Shown piece by piece: positions 24,500 through 36,791 of a stretch of 64,000 nucleotides of DNA. Origin of the DNA: Hofstenia miamia. Its lineage: Eukaryota; Xenacoelomorpha; Acoela. Under the pieces are notes generated by a model, which saw only the letters and a list, made by a program, of their open reading frames with translations, made no database searches and had not been told where the DNA came from. The DNA lies in contig SCFE01000027.1 of the NCBI GenBank assembly GCA_004352715.1, positions 1,144,174-1,208,173 on the forward strand, given 5' to 3'. Numbering within the stretch: position 1 is the first letter of the stretch; each line of letters begins with the position of its first letter. A program made the translations under genes and the position numbers.

Positions 24500-24780
24500 A
24501 ATTACCGCGTGACCGAGCGACGTGATTTTAGCACGGCACGCCTCAATGGGTTTTTGATATCCTTTGCACATATCAAGAAACAGTCAAAATTCTTTGTTTT
24601 TTCCATTGGCTCACAATCTTAGAAATACTCGAAGGTATGGAAAGAATTTTATCTTCTTAAAAAATTTTTAATGAAAACTTGTTAATCTTTTCAAAAACCT
24701 CAGCCACAGCAATACGCTTTATTAGAAATTTTCAAAGTGGCATGAGTATTATGTTCACCTATTAGTAGATCTACTCATGA
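24500..24780. repeat. Old dispersed repeat, copy 1
   Basis: Starts around GCACGGCACGCCTCAATGG and continues through GAAAACTTGTTAATCT and TTTTCAAA. The order of landmarks is shared with 25465-25735, and more weakly with 26640-26870 and 32410-32530. Confidence 0.55.
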
Positions 24781-25464
24781 ACTAATAAATAATTAAATGA
24801 TTATGCTGTAAAATGCTGTTGCTTTATTCTTCTAATAAATTACTATATAAAATGAAGCAACTTCCTAAATTTCTTTAAAATAGTGCACATTTCTGCAGAA
24901 ATTCTATTCTCAGAGGTGAAAAACAGTTCAGGAATGAAATACTCCAAATTTATAAAATCCTTTATGTTTCAACTTCTCTATGGGCTCTTCAAAGCACATC
25001 GTACCTGAAGTGATAGCAGGTTGCTGTCAAACTTTAAGTTCTGTTTTTCTTTTATAAAAATCTAAACATGGTGTATTTTATCATTCTCACAACTAATTAT
25101 CATGATTAATTTTTGCATTTCACAAATGTATTCGGGCAAAAAGGAAGTCCAAAAAGAGCACAAGAGTAATTCGAGTCATTATGTGTCACAACTCATTTAA
25201 CAGGAACTTATTTTGCAATTTTGATTCCTACCAAAATTAGCCGTAATTTTAAAATTATATCCTTTCCATTAGCATAATGATAAATACGACCATTATCAAA
25301 TTCATTAATGTTGAGAAAACTAAAAAAATATTAATATGTAAAACTTCTTGGAATAGTTTTAATCTATAATTTAGTTACATCTCTTTGTGAAGATATGGAT
25401 TAATTTGGATTACGTAATACGCATTCAGGAAATTCCTTTAATCTTAAACAGCCTTCGGCCCCAA

Positions 25465-25735
25465 GACGTCTGACTTTGTGCACGGCACGCCTCAATGGAA
25501 TTGGAATATCTTTCCACCTATCATGAAGTAGTCAAAGTTCTTTGTTGCCTCCATGGGCTCAAAGCCTTCTCTTTTAAATAGATGAACACTAGGTATAGAG
25601 AGAATTTAAATCTTTAATTCGAAACTTTCTACGAAAACTTGTTAATCTACTCAACAATCTCTGCCACGGCAATAAGTTTTAATAGACATTTTCAACATTG
25701 AATTAATGTATGTTCCCCAATAGACCTACCATTGC
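25465..25735. repeat. Old dispersed repeat, copy 2
   Basis: Shares with copy 1 the landmarks GCACGGCACGCCTCAATGG, AGTCAAA(G/A)TTCTTTGTT, the ACT(A/C)GA/AGGTAT block, GAAAACTTGTTAATCT and CAGCCAC/TGCCACGGCAATA. Divergence suggests an ancient insertion. Confidence 0.55.
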
Positions 25736-26034
25736 CCCAAGATTTTCAAATTTGGAAATAGGCTTGGAGAAAATTCTCTGTAAATGTGGAAAAGCAGTGT
25801 TTCCTTTAAAACGGACCTAGGCAGTTTAAGATTAATTGCATAAATCTTGTTTCAATTATACATGCTGCTTGTCATTAAATTAGTGCATGTGAAGGACTAC
25901 GAAATTGCAATGAATATTATAATGCAATTACGTCAGTCTTTTAGAATTTCTGGGCGCTAAAATATATATTTTTGCTACAATTCAAAAGAATTTATAGATC
26001 GAATTTTGGTGGGCCGATGCATGGGACAGGTCGC

Positions 26035-26175
26035 CGCGCGTATGATGCAAGGTTTTTCTAACGTGGGTACCCATGGGGCAAAAGCAATTTTGAGTTGATA
26101 AAAACTGAACTAAAAAATATTAAAGATTGTAAAAGGTTCCTTGCTTGATAAAATTTTGATTTACTTGGAATTTTA
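26035..26175. repeat. Dispersed repeat shared with 59040-59215
   Basis: Both contain GG(G/A)T(A/G)CCCATGGGGCAAA, followed by TTTTGAGTT/TTTTAGTT, AGATTGTAAA and AATTTTGATTTACTTG/CAATTTGATTTACTTG in the same order. Confidence 0.6.
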
Positions 26176-26231
26176 GTCGTATTTTGAAAAATAAATTACG
26201 ATGCATTTTTAGCTCATTGTGAAATTTTATT

Positions 26232-26639
26232 CTATTTTATTCTTTCAATAATACGAACAAAATCTGTTTCATCTATTTTGTCGATAATAGGCTTTGCAAT
26301 AACACTGGAAGGTATGCAATTACCCTTGCATAAATATATCGCATAAAATATTAGCTTTATGGCTTTAAAAATCAATTTTCTCTTTCTTTTTCTACTTAAT
26401 TTAGTGACCTGGTTCGGTCCTGTCCAGGCGCGCCTTTGCNNNNNNNNNNNNNNNNNNNNNCCCTTGCATAAATATATCGCATAAAATATTAGCTTTATGG
26501 CTTTAAAAATCAATTTTCTCTTTCTTTTTCTACTTAATTTAGTGACCTGGTTCGGTCCTGTCCAGGCGCGCCTTTGCGCGAATTCAAAGGCTACCGCGCC
26601 AACGTCGTGACCACCTTTGACTTTGCAAATGGCGCGCAT
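26232..26639 (-). other. Open frame over a false gap; GC-rich patch of unknown origin
   Basis: A minus frame of 135 codons contains the same 38-residue block twice, one on each side of a 21-N gap (26440-26460). 26323-26439 and 26461-26577 are the same 117 bp, so the duplication is an assembly artefact and the real frame would be about 89 codons. It contains a strongly basic run (SRKRKRKLIFKAIKL). The 5' part (26560-26645) is unusually GC- and CpG-rich (several GCGCGC). No family recognised; transposon-derived is likeliest. Confidence 0.4.
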
Positions 26640-27333
26640 GGACGGGACTCACACAGATACCCTTTAAAAAACTCATTATTTCAAGGTAGTTGTTGTTCCT
26701 ATGGGCCTTAGACTGCTTCATTATCTGAACACTAGGTATGAAAATAATTTGAATATATTTTCAAAAATCGGATTTCTCAATGAAAAAATATTGCATGTAA
26801 TTCAGGCATAAGAATATGTGTTAGTAGTAATCTTCATTAATGCATGAGTGCGCTTCCCTACCCTATAGACGTGTCCATATAAAAGCTTTCAATAGTTCTC
26901 CACATGTTTGTATAAAATTGTTCTTAAACTCTCACAAATCAGTTTGTTGCGTAAATTAATACTAGTGTTTTTAGATTCCCAATTGTAGTAATAGTAGAGA
27001 TGGGATTTGAAAAAATGATTCTGTATCTTCTAGGCAGCAGAGATTCAAAATATTAGGCAGTGGCGACGTTGTGTATCACTATGAAAACTGTGAATAAGAT
27101 ATCGGAATTAGTTTTTACAGGAGAATTTTTTAAGTGGGGCAATTTGGGCTTTAGAATATAAAGGGTGGGTCCATTTGGGGCAGATGTCAACACGTGAAAA
27201 AAATCTGCCCCACTTGCATCAAAGAATAGATTTCTGTGCTGCTTGCTATTTTCAAATAATTAAATTTTTTTTGTAACATGTATAACATCGATTACTTAAG
27301 ATAAAACTGTGTAAAGGGGACACTCAATATATC
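26640..27333. other. Intronic DNA with weak repeat similarity
   Basis: 26640-26870 weakly follows the 24500/25465 repeat. 27120-27220 has GTGGGGC/TTTGGGGC motifs seen in other repeat ends in this window. No gene. Confidence 0.4.
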
Positions 27334-27336
27334 TAT

Positions 27337-27382
<46 letters not shown>
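27334..27382. repeat. (TA)n microsatellite
   Basis: Nearly perfect alternating TA. Confidence 0.95.
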
Positions 27383-27386
<4 letters not shown>

Positions 27387-27689
27387 GGGAGATTATTACG
27401 TTGTTGACTATATATTTTCTTAAAATTCTTTAGCATTTGCATAAACTCAATTTCATCAAATATAGTTTCTAATATCCGGAAGGTGTGTCAAGTGATTTCA
27501 ATATTTGTAATTTGATTTTCTGCAAAATTAATTTAAGAATAAATAACATTGTTTTTTTAACACTCTATTACTCAAAACTAGCATTATTCGAATTTTTCAA
27601 TTAAATGTTCGCTCCCCAATTTCCCCATTTCTCATAAAGTTGTATATGGACAATGAGGTAATGTGTTATATGGTATATAGACTAGATTT

Positions 27690-28480
27690 GTAACCGAGTC
27701 ACAAAATATGATCCGGTGGCCTATGAAACCCGAATAAGATTAAACCCGACGAGACCCGGAGAAGTTAGAAAATAATTGACTCGGGGATCCAAATGAATTT
27801 TGCAGGGTTTTGCTAAGATTATTCTTGCATAGATAATGAGATGAACAACACATATTGATCTTCACTGACATTAAAATGCTTAAATTCTTCACCTCACTTT
27901 ATAGAGACATGCTTCTAATATCTACCATAATTTATGATAAGAAAAATAAGCAATCAAAGTAACTTCATTGAGGTAAAAATTCTAGCAAGTCCAATTCATC
28001 AACTTGAAATATCATTCTGTGAAATATGCAAGAAATTGGACTTAGATTAAATTAAATTTCGAAGACGTAGTATTAATATGATATTAGCAAATTTCAAATC
28101 AAATCTGAATCGGACTCCGTATCTATTCTGGATTCAAATTCGAATCTTACCACCGTACACTGGATTTAGAAAATTCTTGTGGGCTACTGCAAATTTTTGA
28201 ACCAAAAATAACTTCGTAAACTAACACTTTGTGTGAAATACGTAAATTTCCGTTGAATTTTTCTATTTTAGAAAAATTAACATGCTTTCAAGTCGTTTTT
28301 TAACAGTAACTATTAAAACCAGATGTTTATACCAATTTTATAGTTTGGATTCGAATTCACATTTGGATTTGCAAATCATTGCCTGAATATTCGAATTTGA
28401 ATTCGAATTCGAAATAGTGAATTTGCATGGCTCTATTTTAAAAATCAGCATAAACATTTTCTGAAGCCATTGAAGCTAAT
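27690..28480 (+). repeat. Dispersed ~0.8 kb repeat, inverted relative to 40705-41475
   Basis: Landmarks in order: GTCACAAAATATGA, CACTGGATTTAGAA, GTGTGAAATACGT, GGATTTG.AAAT.ATTGCCTGA, a GAATTCGAATTCGAA run, GGGCTC/GGCTC, and AAAATCAGCATAA with TCTGAA.CCATT. The complement of 40705-41475 has the same landmarks in the same order. No coding motif is visible. Confidence 0.7.
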
Positions 28481-28641
28481 TATGGCACCATGACATTTTG
28501 TGTATTTCACTGGTTACGTAATAATAATCATGACTTTATTGAGATGAACACGTCTGTGAAATTTATTTCAATAATTTGTTTGTGTAAATGTGGCTCGGTG
28601 ACTGAATATAAAAATTACATGTTGTAGCTGTTTGGGGTATC

Positions 28642-28644
<3 letters not shown>

Positions 28645-28692
<48 letters not shown>
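28645..28692. repeat. (TA)n microsatellite
   Basis: Alternating TA, next to the dispersed repeat. Confidence 0.95.
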
Positions 28693-28694
<2 letters not shown>

Positions 28695-31600
28695 TATACT
28701 TTGCTTGTGTATTTGTAAGCAATTTTAGGTTAGTACTTTCAATTAAATATTTGGAAATCTTTCTTACTAATTAACATAATTTTTGCTTGACATTTCAATT
28801 ACATATTAAAAAAGGTTGATATTTTAAGAAATAATTTATTCAGTGTGATCTCTATCATGCAAAGTGGTCGTTGTGCAAATAGTTTTTGATGTTGAAATCA
28901 AAATGAAAAAACACATTTGTTACAGTGTTCTGCTTTACAGAATCAACCAAAAGTTTTAGCAACACGTAAAATTTGTTTTCAAGCTTTAGACTGGAATTTG
29001 CAAGACCTTGATTGTACTTTAAAGTTTAGGTTTGTTTTGTTTCCATGGATCATATTAACATATTCACATGTAATTTTCAATCAATGAATGTTCTCTTTCA
29101 CATCAAATTTGACATTGATGGTCAATCAAATAACTACAAAGTTTGTATCCCATTTGCTTGCTAAATGATCATCATTTGTTCGCTTTGGGCATTTATGAGC
29201 TTATTGGACAAAATTACATCAACATAGTCAGCGACGTGTTTTGCATTTTGAGCCATATCCCCAAAAAGTCCATCAATTTTATCAAGAACATTTTTCTTGT
29301 ATTGTAATGTTTAACAATATCTTCTCGATATGTGGTATTACTTTGGAATTGATGCATTGAAGATACAATGAAAACTGGTTTGAGACCCCATATATATATA
29401 TATATATATATATGTAGATAATATCATTAGTAACAAGTATATATTTTCGCAAGAGAATATCCTATGCAAATACTTGCAGAATTTAAAATTTTTTTTCCAT
29501 TTGAAAGGCTTCTTTGTTTAGTGAAAAGTCATAGAATTTCATTTGTTTAACTGCAATATTTTCAAAGAAATATTTAAGTAAGCTTTACTTGGGAAACAAT
29601 TGACCCTGTGGTACGGTTGATCCGTCAAATATCCCTGATTCGGTTTCAACACTGATGTAGAAATTAAATTTAAATGTTTCTGGTGGTTACAAATTTCCAT
29701 GTAGTGCAGTGGAGTCACTAAGGGGATACGGGGATGCAAAAATAAAGTTATTATAAGCAATTATAAACAAATTTGGAGCCCCATGTTTGGAATTTGGAGG
29801 CTTTTGGGGCTCTCCACATATCATAAGAACAAAGTAATTATATAAATATTTCAATAAATTTTGCCTAAATTTGGGCAAAATATATTCAATAAACAATTTT
29901 GAAAATTTTTGAGTTCCACTAGTTATACGAGTACAAATTATTTTTTAAAAGTAACTAGTGTACACCAAAATGGTTACTGAAATTTAATACATAAAATTGG
30001 GTTGTGGGAAGAGGGGAGAGCCCTTATTGACATCTTGTACTCCAAATTTACAATTACGCCACTGACATAGTGATTAAAATTAGAAAATTTTAGAAATTCT
30101 ATTATCATCAAAGAACTCACATTCTTGGGAATATTTTAAATCTAGTTTAAGATATACAAATTATTACAATTTTGAAATAATAAGTGTTGAGAAAAATTAT
30201 TTTGAATTTGCAGATTTTGATGCATATGCAATTAATAATGGAGAATTCTGTTTATAACTTTACTAGAGGGAGATTGAATTATCTCTTCTACAATGTCTTG
30301 TAGAGGGCTTTGATATTGATTGTTATATTTTTGGCTGCCGTAGCTCTATGAAAATTATTGTAAATTGATAAAATTTAAGAAACACTAAAAAAAGAGCAAT
30401 TTAACAAGCTGTTCTTCCTCTTAAACAGTCACTTTTATGCTATAAATTCAATAGTTATTGTTAGAACATTGCAAATGCGGAACTAAATTAAAGTACATAA
30501 AGATATATATGTTGATTTCATGCTTGGGATCAATTTTGTACAATTGAATCTCATGTAAAAAAAAATATTTTAACTCGTGTTTTCAAATTCTGAGTCCAAT
30601 CACTTCGTTTAAGATAAATTTCTCAATTAAGTGTAATAATGAACAACGAAACAATTACCTGTATATGGCAATTAATAGATATGCTTATGGAAAATACACT
30701 GAAATAAAATGAAATTTCTATATGCATGAATATAAAGCAGAATATATCTGCGTCACTAAACTTGGAAAACTATGTAAAAATTCTTGTAAAACTAGTGGAT
30801 GTCGTCTTGATGAGATTCCTTCAGAAGTGTTTAAGATTCCTCCAAAATTAAAATCTGCTTTATTAATTCCATTCAATTCGCAAAACTTAGCTGGAAGGCA
30901 GGGCAAACAGCTAAGGTTTTCCTTTTCTAAAAAATTTATTGATTACATTATAGATTTCTAGCACACCCAACATTGATTTAGCAAGGCGACAAATTCAAGA
31001 AGTTTTTGACACGAATCATATAACACTAAAATAGACCGACTGAACATGATTTGAAATCGGCCGGGCCTGATTTGGGCGGGGTTTTTTGCCATTATTAATC
31101 TCTGGTCTGCATAATTAAGCAAGGTTGCAAACAAGTTGAACATACTATTTGCGGAGAAAGCATTATGAACCAATTAATTCTATTGATTGTGAAATTTATT
31201 AATTTCTACTTAAAGAATTTTTGTATGATTAATGCTAATATCAGAGATGTTTTTCTTAAAAATTTATATGACACGAAACAATATCAGAAGTAACATATGA
31301 GAGCCTCCATCATTTCAAGTGTATCAACTACGGTAGTTTTAAATATTTGCAAACTGTTTCAGTATTTATCAACTTTTTAATGGAACTCTAAATCTTTCTT
31401 AAACTTTGGAAATAATTCTATTTTACAAATATTTATTCATGCTTTCCATTATTAGTGAACGCTTAATGATTTACGTAAGAAAAGTGTTGTTTAAAATTTC
31501 GCAAATATTGATTGTTTTTTTCCAGAAACCTGGCAGACGTAAAACTATATTCATAGTTGCTTTTAATCGTTATTCTAGTTCAGTTAATTTGTTAATTACT

Positions 31601-34260
31601 TGTTATGTAGCTTCTGACTTGATCTCTTTTGTAAACGTAAAGTCAAAAGTCCAATGGTGTTCTCGGATTTTGGATATCTTTATTAGTTTTATAGTTATAG
31701 GCACTTAAAAAAATTTTCTGCAATTATAATATATTGTAAGAAATTCTTGCCCGGTTTAAGGATTAGTACATTTTGTATCTTAGAATTCATCAAAAATGCA
31801 TGATTTTGTCACTGGCCTTTTGCTATATATTTTCACGGATGAATAATTGCAGTTCTGTATTTATGCCTGTCTGTCAGGCTTGGCGTTGTATTTTGCGAAA
31901 AAATCCAGCCTTTCAATTTAACACTTTTGCTGAATCCAAAATAAATCGCATCCATATATCAATGTTTTTTTTTTCAAGTTTACTAACAAATCCCATTATT
32001 TAATCGATGAAATGTAAATATAGAAATCATACTTCCATTATTTAGGCTATAAAAATGAATGTGATCTTATAATCTGCTTGGAAAATAGCATGCCTAATAT
32101 ATATTTCCAAATTTATTTATAATTGTTTTAATTAACTTAAAGAATTTAGATATAATATTTGAAACTGACCTGAAAAGGTTAACAAGTTCAATATGCCAAA
32201 TATTGCACTACTTTTTAGTTTTGCCTGTTCTATTATTTTTAATCTATCACCTAGATTAATCTTTATAAAGGCTATAATTCACGAAATACTAGAAATATTT
32301 AAAATTTGATTACAACACAAAATGGAGGATTTTCTCCTCTTTTATTACTAGTATAATGCTGCATCAGATTTTGAACCATTGTGGCTCTCGTTTGTTTAAA
32401 GTCACATCTCCATTTGCGCACGGTGCCCTTCAATAAACATTGGTGGCCTATTTTAGAAAACAAAATATTTAGGTCAATTGCTGCTTTCATCAGCTTTAGA
32501 CTAAGCATAGGGAGAATTTGAAAGGTTTATAAAAAAATAGATCATGATTATGTAGTCCAGCCACAAAATATTTTTGACGCAAATTTCTACAGGACATATT
32601 TTTACATGGATTTATCAACTTCCACGCATTTCCCAATTTAAATTGGGGAAAATTCTTGAAAATGTGCCGAAAACCAAATATAATCATATGATTGCACTAT
32701 GTTGTCAGGTGTTAACAGGGGCGTATTTAGGATTTCAGTGAGGGGGCCAAAAGTAAAATCGAAAACGTTTTCTTAGAAAATCATTTTATGATTTGGGCTT
32801 TGTCCCAAGTCAAATGAACTCATGCCCCAAGTCAGATGAACTCATGCCCCGGCACGTGCTCCGAGAGTAATCATCTTGCAATTATCTCGCGCGGTAACAG
32901 ATGCTACATTTAACTTGAGTGTTTAACCTAGCGCAAAAGTTTTTAATCTATAACGGTTAAATTTAAATTTCAGTTGTTGCAAATATTCAAGCACGATGCA
33001 GGTGGTTTTAAATAACATTTTGGAGTATCTTAATGCATTCACAACTCAATATCATTTTTCTTGAAAACATAGCGGCAATGATATCATTGCAAAATTTATG
33101 ATGACAATTAATTTCCTTGAGAAGAAAAAAAACAAATTTCCAGGCAAAATGAAAAAATAAGAGACACCACCAGTGCATAAATATAAGGAAGTGCTAATTG
33201 CAAAAAATTGAGAGCAATTCCTACAGCGTACTCTTTTAGTAAATATATTTGAAATCATATTTAATATTGAAGTTAACAAATGCCTTGCTTCTGGGAATAT
33301 TCCCTCATCTAAACAATGTCTCCCAAGCTAAGAATAGCACGCAACCGATGTAATTATTTGATTGAAAAAATATTCTTCGAAACAAATCAATAAAATTTTC
33401 ATTGTTGCGATTCTCATTGAAAGTTTATAAAAGAAAAATGGCAAAGTATTAATTCAAAATTAATATTTTTAAATACGAAGTTAAAAAGTCAAGTCTTATA
33501 ATTCAAAATCAGTATAGTAGGATTTGGCTACTTGGTTTATAGTATTACTTGATGATATCATATGTTGCAGAAATACTTTATTCAAGATTGCTTGGCTAAG
33601 CTAGACCTTAGTTACTAATTATATTATTTAATTAAGCTATCCTATTTTGCAGTTAATTGATAAATCACAACTAAATCATTCTGCATATGTTCCATATGTT
33701 AAAGAAAATTCTGCTTTCGCAGACGTCCCATCTTGTTGCTCGTGTATATATGGAATAGAATACGTTTTGGTCTATTTTAGAAAATTCAAGATTGAAATAG
33801 TGCAATTAATTGTAGTCCTTAGCGCTCATTTGGAAATTATAGGAGGTAGAGTTGTAAGGCTTAAACTGATATCATCTTACTATCAAGAATTCGTCAAAGT
33901 TTCGATTTTGTGTTTACAATCTACTAGTTTTATAAAAAAACTATTAATTTCTTGATAAATTTTCATGAAATTACCTCTTGGGTAAGGGATTAGTATATTT
34001 TATATTATTTTACTAAGATATTGACCAGCTCAGTTGCGGAAGACTAAGGCCCTTCTCATTAGAATGTTGTGACCTTATTATCGTTATTCATCAATATTTG
34101 ATCACGAGATTGAAATAAGTGGGGTACAGTGTTGCGAACTCTTTTTCGATACCATTCAACATAATTAAAAAATAAAAACCGTGCTCGAGTTTCTTATTTG
34201 AGTTTTTTCTGTCCTATTAAAAACTTTATAAAATTTATTTCATCTTCAATTTAAAAGTAC
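28693..34260. other. Intronic DNA, no gene recognised
   Basis: Mostly AT-rich with ORFs up to ~100 codons (31406-31708, 33647-33955) that lack motifs. Contains a short (TA)n at 29391-29413, a weak copy of the 24500 repeat at 32410-32530, and GC-richer repeat ends at 32715-32760 and 32800-32880, the latter with an AAGTCA(A)ATGAACTCATGCCCC direct duplication. Confidence 0.45.
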
Positions 34261-34290
34261 ACCAATATATTTATTAGGTGAAAATCATAC

Positions 34291-34545
34291 CTTGCAAAGA
34301 ACAGGACCTAACACCCAAACATACGTGCGCAGCATTATAATTTCTGAAGCAATACTGGTGGCTGCCACTAACAAATCACCAATCGCCAAATTCAATATGA
34401 ATATATTCATACGGGAAAAATTCAATCTTTTCGACTGCCGCAAGATTATAAAAATTACAAAGGCATTGCCTAATACTACTGCAATGAGCAAACATGTTAA
34501 TAAAGCGAGTTGGTAGTTCGTTTCAGTTGATGGCGAGTTAACCAT
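34291..34545 (-). CDS. Peptide-type GPCR (rhodopsin class), exon 1: N-terminus to start of TM3
   Basis: Residues 1-85 of the receptor completed by exon 2 at 11835-11056. The start ATG (34545-34543) is the first in frame; a TGA lies two codons upstream (34551-34549). The extracellular N-terminus is very short (about 11 residues), then TM1 with the conserved GN pair (G26-N27) and the intracellular loop with SRMNIFILNLAIGDLL (D57 = D2.50). TM2, the loop Trp-x-x-Gly (W77, G80), and C84 (C3.25) follow. It ends CK|GTATGA, a consensus donor. The RMNxFIxxLAxxDL wording is typical of vasopressin/NPS/CCAP-like receptors. If a further upstream non-coding exon exists it is not visible. Confidence 0.88.
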
Positions 34546-34551
34546 TTCTCA

Positions 34552-35288
34552 TAATGTTCAATTCATATAAATTGCTCTAAAGTGATTGGTTTAGCTAAAC
34601 ACATGTCTATTATTGACTGCAATAAATATATTAAATAAATCTGGTTAAATCTTCAGCAATTATTTCGATAAATCAGAAAAAAATTATGTGAAGTTCGAAA
34701 GCCTTGATATTATATATATATATATTATTTAGTATTAATTATTACAGAAATATAAATTTCCTTACAATATTTTTTAACATCGAAAGCCTGGTGCCCCCTT
34801 AAAAATGTAAGCCGTACTTTCTATGATTTTCAAGCAATTTTCTGAAGTGTATTAAACAAAATTGAAAATCGCGTGACATTGACACATCGATTTTTTGAAA
34901 GTGTTCGAAATTATTGCAGAAGAATTGTATTAAAGAATATTAAATTTAGAATTTCTCCAACCTAGTGCTCAAGCAATCAGGAAGTTTAAATGCTATGATT
35001 GCAACAACCAGATAGACTACTCAAACCCATTGACGAGTTATGTGCACGAAGTTAACGATGGCGAATTTCTTGATTTTAAAATTTTTCCAGGGTATTAAAT
35101 TTGGTAACAAATTCAACCATTTGCTGTTAAAATTGGATGTTTTGGTGCTTGGTAGCTACATGCTGAACTGGTTGGAACTGATTAATTACCATTTATGATA
35201 AATTCCCAAAAATGTCAGTAATGACAAGCAACTTCAAAACAATTCCTCCACTAAAGATGTCCTCAACTCTGTGAATTTACACCCCCAA

Positions 35289-35289
<1 letters not shown>
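34552..35289. other. Region upstream of the GPCR; promoter not identified
   Basis: AT-rich with a short (TA)n at 34712-34725. No TATA box or initiator can be singled out in such sequence. Confidence 0.4.

Positions 35290-35329
<40 letters not shown>
35290..35329. repeat. (TA)n microsatellite
   Basis: Alternating TA immediately before a MITE-like repeat. Confidence 0.95.
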
Positions 35330-35330
<1 letters not shown>

Positions 35331-35331
<1 letters not shown>

Positions 35332-35757
35332 GTGTTGGAACGTGCCTTGAAGGGATGCAGTGGGGTACGATCACAGCACGGCATGGCAAAAAAAATTCAA
35401 GCAAAAACCCGGCATGGCATGAAAATCTGTAAATTTTTTATCATTATGAAACGTTAAGTGATCTCAATTATTTTTGAGCAATTTTGTTATTGTGTTGAAT
35501 GTAAAAGGCATCTTAGATTAAACCTGTATGACTGAAATGTTTTGGCAGCAAATTGTTTCAAAAGTTTAATAAATTGTTCAAGATTGATTTTAAGATGTAA
35601 ATTAAATATGATTTAAAAAATCAAAATAATAGAAATATTTTTATGTGACCATGAGCACGCCACGGTCACAAAATTTTTTGTAAAAATGGAAACGGGCACG
35701 GGATGAGCACTGCACAGCAAGGTACGACACTGCATGGCACGTCATGGTTCAAATACT
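35331..35757. mobile_element. MITE-like repeat with imperfect inverted ends
   Basis: The left end is AAGTGTTGGAACGTGCC. The complement of the right end reads CAGTATTTGAACCATGACG then TGCC. The interior has GGCATGGCA/GCACGGCATGG motifs. The complement of its right part matches 44393-44460 (CAGTGTTAGAACCGTACCGC … TTTTTACAGAAAATTTTGTG), so it is a dispersed family. Confidence 0.5.
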
Positions 35758-36683
35758 GCATAATTGACAGAAGGAACATTAGTAGTTTTGAGGAAATGCC
35801 TTCGTGGTCAATGGTATCAACTGCAATACAAATATGATACAAAGAAGGCATTCCTAATACCAAAAATCTTATAAGTATGTACACTGGTCTTTACATTGCC
35901 AAAATAGGCTAGTTGTTATAATTTGCAGTTTGTAGTATATTTATATTACAATGCAATAATGCTAGGGATCTTTGTGTAATAATTATTCCGTGCCAATCAA
36001 ATTGAGCTCAATGTTTTTTTACATTTCTTTTACTTAGCTTTACACTCCTGTAAAGGTTTACTTAAAAATTTACTTGAATACTTACTTTACTTAAGACCCT
36101 CTACACTGCCTGTGACTAAGTATTTTGTACCTTACCTACTGGCAGCGTACAACCAGCCTGAGATTTAGTTGATCTGAATTTGTTAATTATTGCTGAATAT
36201 AATATGTGAAAATTGGAAGAAATTATGAATACAAAATGTTTTCGGCATATGCCGAAAATTTCCGACACTTTGAAAAATGCCATAGTTTCAGGCCGAAAAA
36301 TTTTTTCTTGATTATGATACACAACTATCACAAAACCCTGAATTTTACGTACTTGGAAAGTCATCTTTTGGAAAAACGCGTACCATGTCGCCATATCTAT
36401 TTAAACTATATGCAAATTAAGCTTAATTAGCATATTTGATTGCAAATTATAAAAATAAGAACGATAAAAATATAAAATAAATAAAAATAATAATGACGTG
36501 TTAGGAAGTGATTGCTGGTATTCCATTAGCATATCAGTGGCCAATATTGGCAAATGAAACCAATAATGTCCCATTGGTGAACCAATAATGCATGTTACTT
36601 GGGCATGGCATTAACTTTTTCTAGGTTTTTTGCATCGTACAACTATTATAATAAAATAACACAATTTAGCATTGTTTATCGTG

Positions 36684-36689
36684 TTTATT
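36684..36689 (-). terminator. Candidate polyadenylation signal of the cathepsin-like gene
   Basis: AATAAA on the minus strand about 100 bases past the stop codon, a typical distance. Confidence 0.5.
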
Positions 36690-36791
36690 GAATTGCATTG
36701 ATACAAACGGATAGTTATCTAAGGAAATATTGTTGGCATTATGCACAGTATTTATGAAAAACTTTACATTTTTAGAAGGACATGGAACAGT

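Larger units (their letters stand above)
11836..34290 (-). other. 22.5 kb phase-0 intron of the GPCR gene
   Basis: Donor AAG|GTATGA at 34290 and acceptor ATTTAG| at 11836, both minus strand. The joined product continues the class A receptor consensus exactly (…GPVLCK|VMYFFQVL…). All elements between these coordinates are therefore intronic to this gene. The rest of the intron has no gene I can support apart from a candidate exon at 22741-22893. Confidence 0.8.

Noticed and set aside
31406-33955. ORFs of about 100 codons at 31406-31708 and 33647-33955
   Set aside because: Composition follows AT-rich background, no motif, and they lie within the GPCR intron on the opposite strand.
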